A DNA stretch of 8,366 bases from NCBI GenBank assembly GCA_039818825.1, contig JBCBTD010000109.1, positions 1-8,366 of the forward strand, given 5' to 3'. Below the pieces are notes generated by a model. The model ran no database searches, was not told the DNA's origin, and worked only from the letters and a program-made list of their open reading frames with translations. The stretch is from JBCBTD01 sp039818825. GTDB taxonomy: Bacteria; Pseudomonadota; Alphaproteobacteria; Geminicoccales; Geminicoccaceae. The position numbers and the translations under genes are program-made. This document shows, in pieces, positions 5,826 through 8,366 of this stretch (position 1 is its first letter; each line of letters begins with the position of its first letter).

Positions 5826-6749
5826 GTGAGCGGCACGCTGCTGCTGGTGCAGGTCCTCAACGGGCTGCAGCTCGGTGTCATCTTGTTCCTCGTCGCAGCA
5901 GGGCTGACCTTGGTGTTCGGCGTGATGGGCTTCATCAACTTGGCCCACGGCGTTCAGTACATGGTCGGTGCCTATCTGACGTGGCAGTTCCACGCCTGGA
6001 CTGGCAATTTCGCGCTCGGTCTGGCGCTGGCGCTCGTCACGGCGCTCGGCCTCGGACTGCTTCTCGAGCGGCTGATCTTCCGCCAGCTCTACGACCGCGA
6101 CCATCTCGATCAGGTGCTCGCGACCTTCGGTGTCATCCTGTTCGTCAACGAAGCAGTGAAGGTCGTTTGGGGCCCGGTGCCGTTGTCGTTGGCGCCACCC
6201 GAATGGCTCGCCGGCTCGGTGACTCTGGTGCCGGGCCTGCTCTACCCGGTCTACCGCTTTGCCGTGATCGGCGCCGGGTTGTTGGTCGCTCTCGGGCTCT
6301 ACCTGTTGGTCATGCGGACCAGAGCGGGGATGCTGGTGCGTGCTGGTTCCACCCACCCCGACGTCGTTGCCGCCCTTGGCGTCGACATTCGCAAGCTGTT
6401 CATGGCCGTGTTCGGCTTCGGCGCGATGCTGGCGGGCTTCGCTGGCGGCTTGGCGGCACCCCTGTTCGCCGTCCAAACGGGCATGGGTGACGATCTCCTG
6501 ATCGTGGCATTCGTCGTCATCGTCATCGGCGGCATCGGCTCGATCCGAGGGGCTTTCGTCGCCGCCCTGCTGGTCGGTTTGGTCGACACCGTTGGCCGCC
6601 AGCTGTTGACCGACGGCCTTCGGCTCGCCCTTGATCCCTCGAGCGCCAACCAGATCGGCCCGGCCTTGGCGTCGATGCTCGTCTACGTCGTCATGGCGGT
6701 GATCCTCGCGATCCGCCCGACGGGGCTGTTCGCCGGGAAGGCCGCGTGA
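5826..6749 (+). CDS. livH: Branched-chain amino acid-type ABC transporter permease LivH
   Basis: A 307-residue inner-membrane permease of the LivH family, one half of the importer channel. Hydrophobic segments lie at about residues 10-36, 60-80, 96-112, 145-163, 191-214, 226-255 and 280-297, consistent with the family's multi-spanning layout. Signatures include VFGVMGFINLAHGVQYMVGA (30-49), the short loop after the first membrane segments typical of LivH, and IGGIGSIRGAFVAALLVG (234-251) near the C-terminus, the region resembling the ATPase-contacting loop. It follows the binding-protein gene after 27 bases. Start choice is GTG at 5826, which gives the usual short N-terminus and a well-spaced GGAG. 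The stop overlaps the livM start (GTGA, 6746-6749). Substrate is set by the binding protein, not visible here. Confidence 0.94.
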   Translation: MSGTLLLVQVLNGLQLGVILFLVAAGLTLVFGVMGFINLAHGVQYMVGAYLTWQFHAWTGNFALGLALALVTALGLGLLLERLIFRQLYDRDHLDQVLATFGVILFVNEAVKVVWGPVPLSLAPPEWLAGSVTLVPGLLYPVYRFAVIGAGLLVALGLYLLVMRTRAGMLVRAGSTHPDVVAALGVDIRKLFMAVFGFGAMLAGFAGGLAAPLFAVQTGMGDDLLIVAFVVIVIGGIGSIRGAFVAALLVGLVDTVGRQLLTDGLRLALDPSSANQIGPALASMLVYVVMAVILAIRPTGLFAGKAA

Positions 6750-7744
6750 CCGGCGCGACCCGTGGCGCCGTCACCGATCGCACGACGAACCGTTGGCTCT
6801 CCCGCCGGTCGTTGCCGGCAACCGTCGTCTTCCTCGGCCTCCTCGTCTTGCCGCTCGTCGCGGTGTTCGGCGCTGAGGGTTACGTGCTCTCCCTGGTCAC
6901 CCGGATCATGATCCTGGCGATCGCCGCGATCTCGCTCGACCTGTTGGTCGGCCAGGCCGGCTTGGTCAGCTTCGGCCACGCCGCGTTCCTCGGCCTCGGC
7001 GCTTACACGACCGGGATCATGTTGACCGAAGGCGTCACCGAGGTGGCTCTGATCCTGCCGATGGTGGTGGCGACCAGCGGGGCGTTCGCCTTGTTGACCG
7101 GTTTGGTCTGCCTCCGCACGTCAGGCGTGTACTTCATCATGATCACGCTCGCCTTCGGACAGATGCTGTTCTTCGTCGCGAGTTCGCTCTCGGCCTATGG
7201 TGGCGATGACGGGCTGACCTTGTGGGCGAGCCCCACCCTGCTCGGTACCGAACTGCTGGCGAGCGACCGTGGGCTCTACGCGTTCACCTTCGTCGCACTG
7301 TTCGGGAGCTTCCTGTTCGCCCACGGGCTCCGCGTCAGCCGCTTTGGGCGGGTGCTGCGCGCGACGCGCGAGAACGAGCTCCGCTGCGCAGCCCTCGGTT
7401 ACGACGTCGTCCGCATCCGCATCGTCGCCTACGTCATCGCCGGCACGCTCGCCGGCATCGCCGGCTGCCTCTTGGCGCTGCAAGCCGAGTTCGTCAGCCC
7501 GGCCACGATGAGCTGGCAACGCTCGGGCGAGCTGATCGCGATGGTCGTGCTCGGTGGTATGGGCACGCCGACCGGCGCGTTGCTCGGGGCCATTGCGTTC
7601 GCCTTGCTGGAGGTCGGGCTTGCCGACGTCACCCAGCACTGGAAGCTGGTGTTCGGCCCTCTGCTGGTTCTCGCCGTCATCTACTTCAAGGGCGGCCTTG
7701 CCGGCTTGGTCGGGGTTCACGACCGAGACGATCATCGTGGCTGA
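6746..7744 (+). CDS. livM: Branched-chain amino acid-type ABC transporter permease LivM
   Basis: A 332-residue inner-membrane permease of the LivM family, partner of LivH in the channel. An Arg-rich cytoplasmic N-terminus (about 1-22) leads to hydrophobic segments near 24-42, 49-67, 73-93, 99-121, 127-147, 178-193, 226-247, 264-290 and 303-315. LivM signatures are GQAGLVSFGHAAFLGLGAY (69-87), RTSGVYFIMITLAFGQML (124-141) with YGGDDGL (151-157), the cytoplasmic RENELRCAALGYD (208-220), and VVLGGMGTPTGALLGA (267-282). The GTG start overlaps the livH stop by four bases, with GGGAAGG at 6735-6741 as ribosome binding site. It overlaps livG by eight bases. The length is normal and no frame damage is seen. 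Confidence 0.94.
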   Translation: MTGATRGAVTDRTTNRWLSRRSLPATVVFLGLLVLPLVAVFGAEGYVLSLVTRIMILAIAAISLDLLVGQAGLVSFGHAAFLGLGAYTTGIMLTEGVTEVALILPMVVATSGAFALLTGLVCLRTSGVYFIMITLAFGQMLFFVASSLSAYGGDDGLTLWASPTLLGTELLASDRGLYAFTFVALFGSFLFAHGLRVSRFGRVLRATRENELRCAALGYDVVRIRIVAYVIAGTLAGIAGCLLALQAEFVSPATMSWQRSGELIAMVVLGGMGTPTGALLGAIAFALLEVGLADVTQHWKLVFGPLLVLAVIYFKGGLAGLVGVHDRDDHRG

Positions 7745-8366
7745 GCCGGTGCTGCGGCTGGCAGGGCTCACCAAGCGGTTCGGTGCGCTGGTAGCAACCG
7801 ACGACGTCTGGTTCGATCTCCGCGCGCGCGAATGCCATGCGCTGATCGGCCCCAACGGCGCCGGCAAGACCACCCTGGTCCAGCAGGTCTCGGGCCTCGT
7901 CCGGCCCGATCTTGGACACATCCACTTCGCCGGCCAGGACATCACTCGGTTGGCGCCGCACCGGCGCGCCGCACTCGGCCTCGGACGGACCTTCCAGACG
8001 ACCTCGATCGTGCCTGGCGCCACCGCGCTGGCGAACGTCGCACTCGCCGTCCAAGCCCGCAGTGGCTCCAGCTTCCGCTTCGTCGCATCAGCCAGGGATG
8101 ACGCGGCACTGGACCGTGAAGCCTTCGGCGCGCTGGAGCGGATCGGCCTGGCCGAGCGCGCTCGCCAGCCCGCCTCGTCCCTCGCCCACGGCGAAAAACG
8201 CGCGCTGGAGCTGGCAATGGCGTTGGCGATGGCGCCAAAGCTCCTGCTGCTCGACGAACCGATGGCAGGCGTGGGTCGGGACGAGAGCCAGGTGCTGCTG
8301 GCGATCCTCCGCGACTTGAAGGCGACTTTGCCGATGCTGTTGATCGAGCACGACATGGACGCCGTG
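7737..8366 (+). CDS. livG: Branched-chain amino acid-type ABC transporter ATPase LivG, 3'-partial
   Basis: The first 210 codons of a LivG-type ATPase, which powers the LivHM channel from the cytoplasmic side. LivG proteins are usually about 250 residues, so some 40 are lost past the right edge, where the frame is still open. Visible motifs are Walker A GPNGAGKT (38-45), the Q-loop RTFQTT with Gln87, the ABC signature region LAHGEKR (149-155; LSHGEQR is usual), Walker B LLLLDEP (169-175) with Glu174, and the H-loop IEHDMD with His205. All catalytic elements are therefore present. The GTG at 7737 lies eight bases inside the end of livM; no strong Shine-Dalgarno is visible, so coupled translation is likely. 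The second ATPase, LivF, would be expected next. Confidence 0.95.
   Translation, partial: MAEPVLRLAGLTKRFGALVATDDVWFDLRARECHALIGPNGAGKTTLVQQVSGLVRPDLGHIHFAGQDITRLAPHRRAALGLGRTFQTTSIVPGATALANVALAVQARSGSSFRFVASARDDAALDREAFGALERIGLAERARQPASSLAHGEKRALELAMALAMAPKLLLLDEPMAGVGRDESQVLLAILRDLKATLPMLLIEHDMDAV

Noticed and set aside
4464..6476. A 670-codon open frame on the - strand across the msrB end, the binding protein and livH
   Set aside because: Its translation is rich in Arg, Glu, Gln and His with no recognisable domain, and it lies antisense to well-identified genes. Long antisense open frames are expected at this GC content.
7121..8356. A 411-codon - strand open frame over livM and livG
   Set aside because: Low-complexity Ser/Arg-rich translation antisense to two genes with complete family motifs; a GC-driven shadow.

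Overview
The window reads as a very GC-rich bacterial chromosome, most likely an alphaproteobacterium of the Rhodospirillales/Rhizobiales kind. This is inferred from base composition, frequent GTG starts (five of the nine visible starts), head-to-tail packing and the gene families; there is no rRNA or other direct taxonomic marker. Every gene supported here lies on the + strand. Both ends cut through genes: a CoxE-type protein has lost its N-terminus at the left edge, and a LivG ATPase has lost its C-terminus at the right edge. There are no RNA genes, CRISPR arrays, insertion sequences or phage genes, and composition looks uniform throughout.

Region A (1-4054) is a maturation operon for a molybdenum hydroxylase of the xanthine dehydrogenase / aerobic CO dehydrogenase superfamily. 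In order it encodes: a CoxE-like von Willebrand factor A protein; an XdhC-family protein split into two polypeptides (N-terminal XdhC/CoxI domain, then C-terminal Rossmann domain); a 536-residue fusion of a MoeA/MogA-like molybdopterin-binding domain with a MocA-like nucleotidyltransferase; and a small IscU/SufU-like iron-sulfur scaffold. All four junctions are exact 4-base ATGA or GTGA overlaps, so translation is probably coupled. Together these would complete the cytidylated, sulfurated Mo cofactor, possibly supply [2Fe-2S] clusters, and activate the enzyme. The hydroxylase subunits and the MoxR/CoxD ATPase are not in the window; they probably lie upstream.

Region B (4114-4533) is a free-standing methionine-R-sulfoxide reductase (MsrB) with a strong ribosome binding site and no cysteine beyond the four zinc ligands and the catalytic one. 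A 101-base gap follows, holding a strong GC-rich hairpin (4586-4615) just before the ribosome binding site of the next gene.

Region C (4635-8366) is a branched-chain-amino-acid-type (HAAT) ABC importer: periplasmic binding protein, LivH and LivM permeases, and LivG ATPase (partial). LivF is expected just beyond the right edge. The binding protein resembles a family often linked to aromatic acids, so the cargo may be an organic acid rather than leucine. A functional link between importer and hydroxylase is plausible but unproven.

This is mainly a conventional metabolic region. I did not find a clearly new system. The points most worth a second look are the composition of the maturation operon (split XdhC, degenerate molybdopterin domain fused to MocA, dedicated Fe-S scaffold) and the hairpin in the importer leader.
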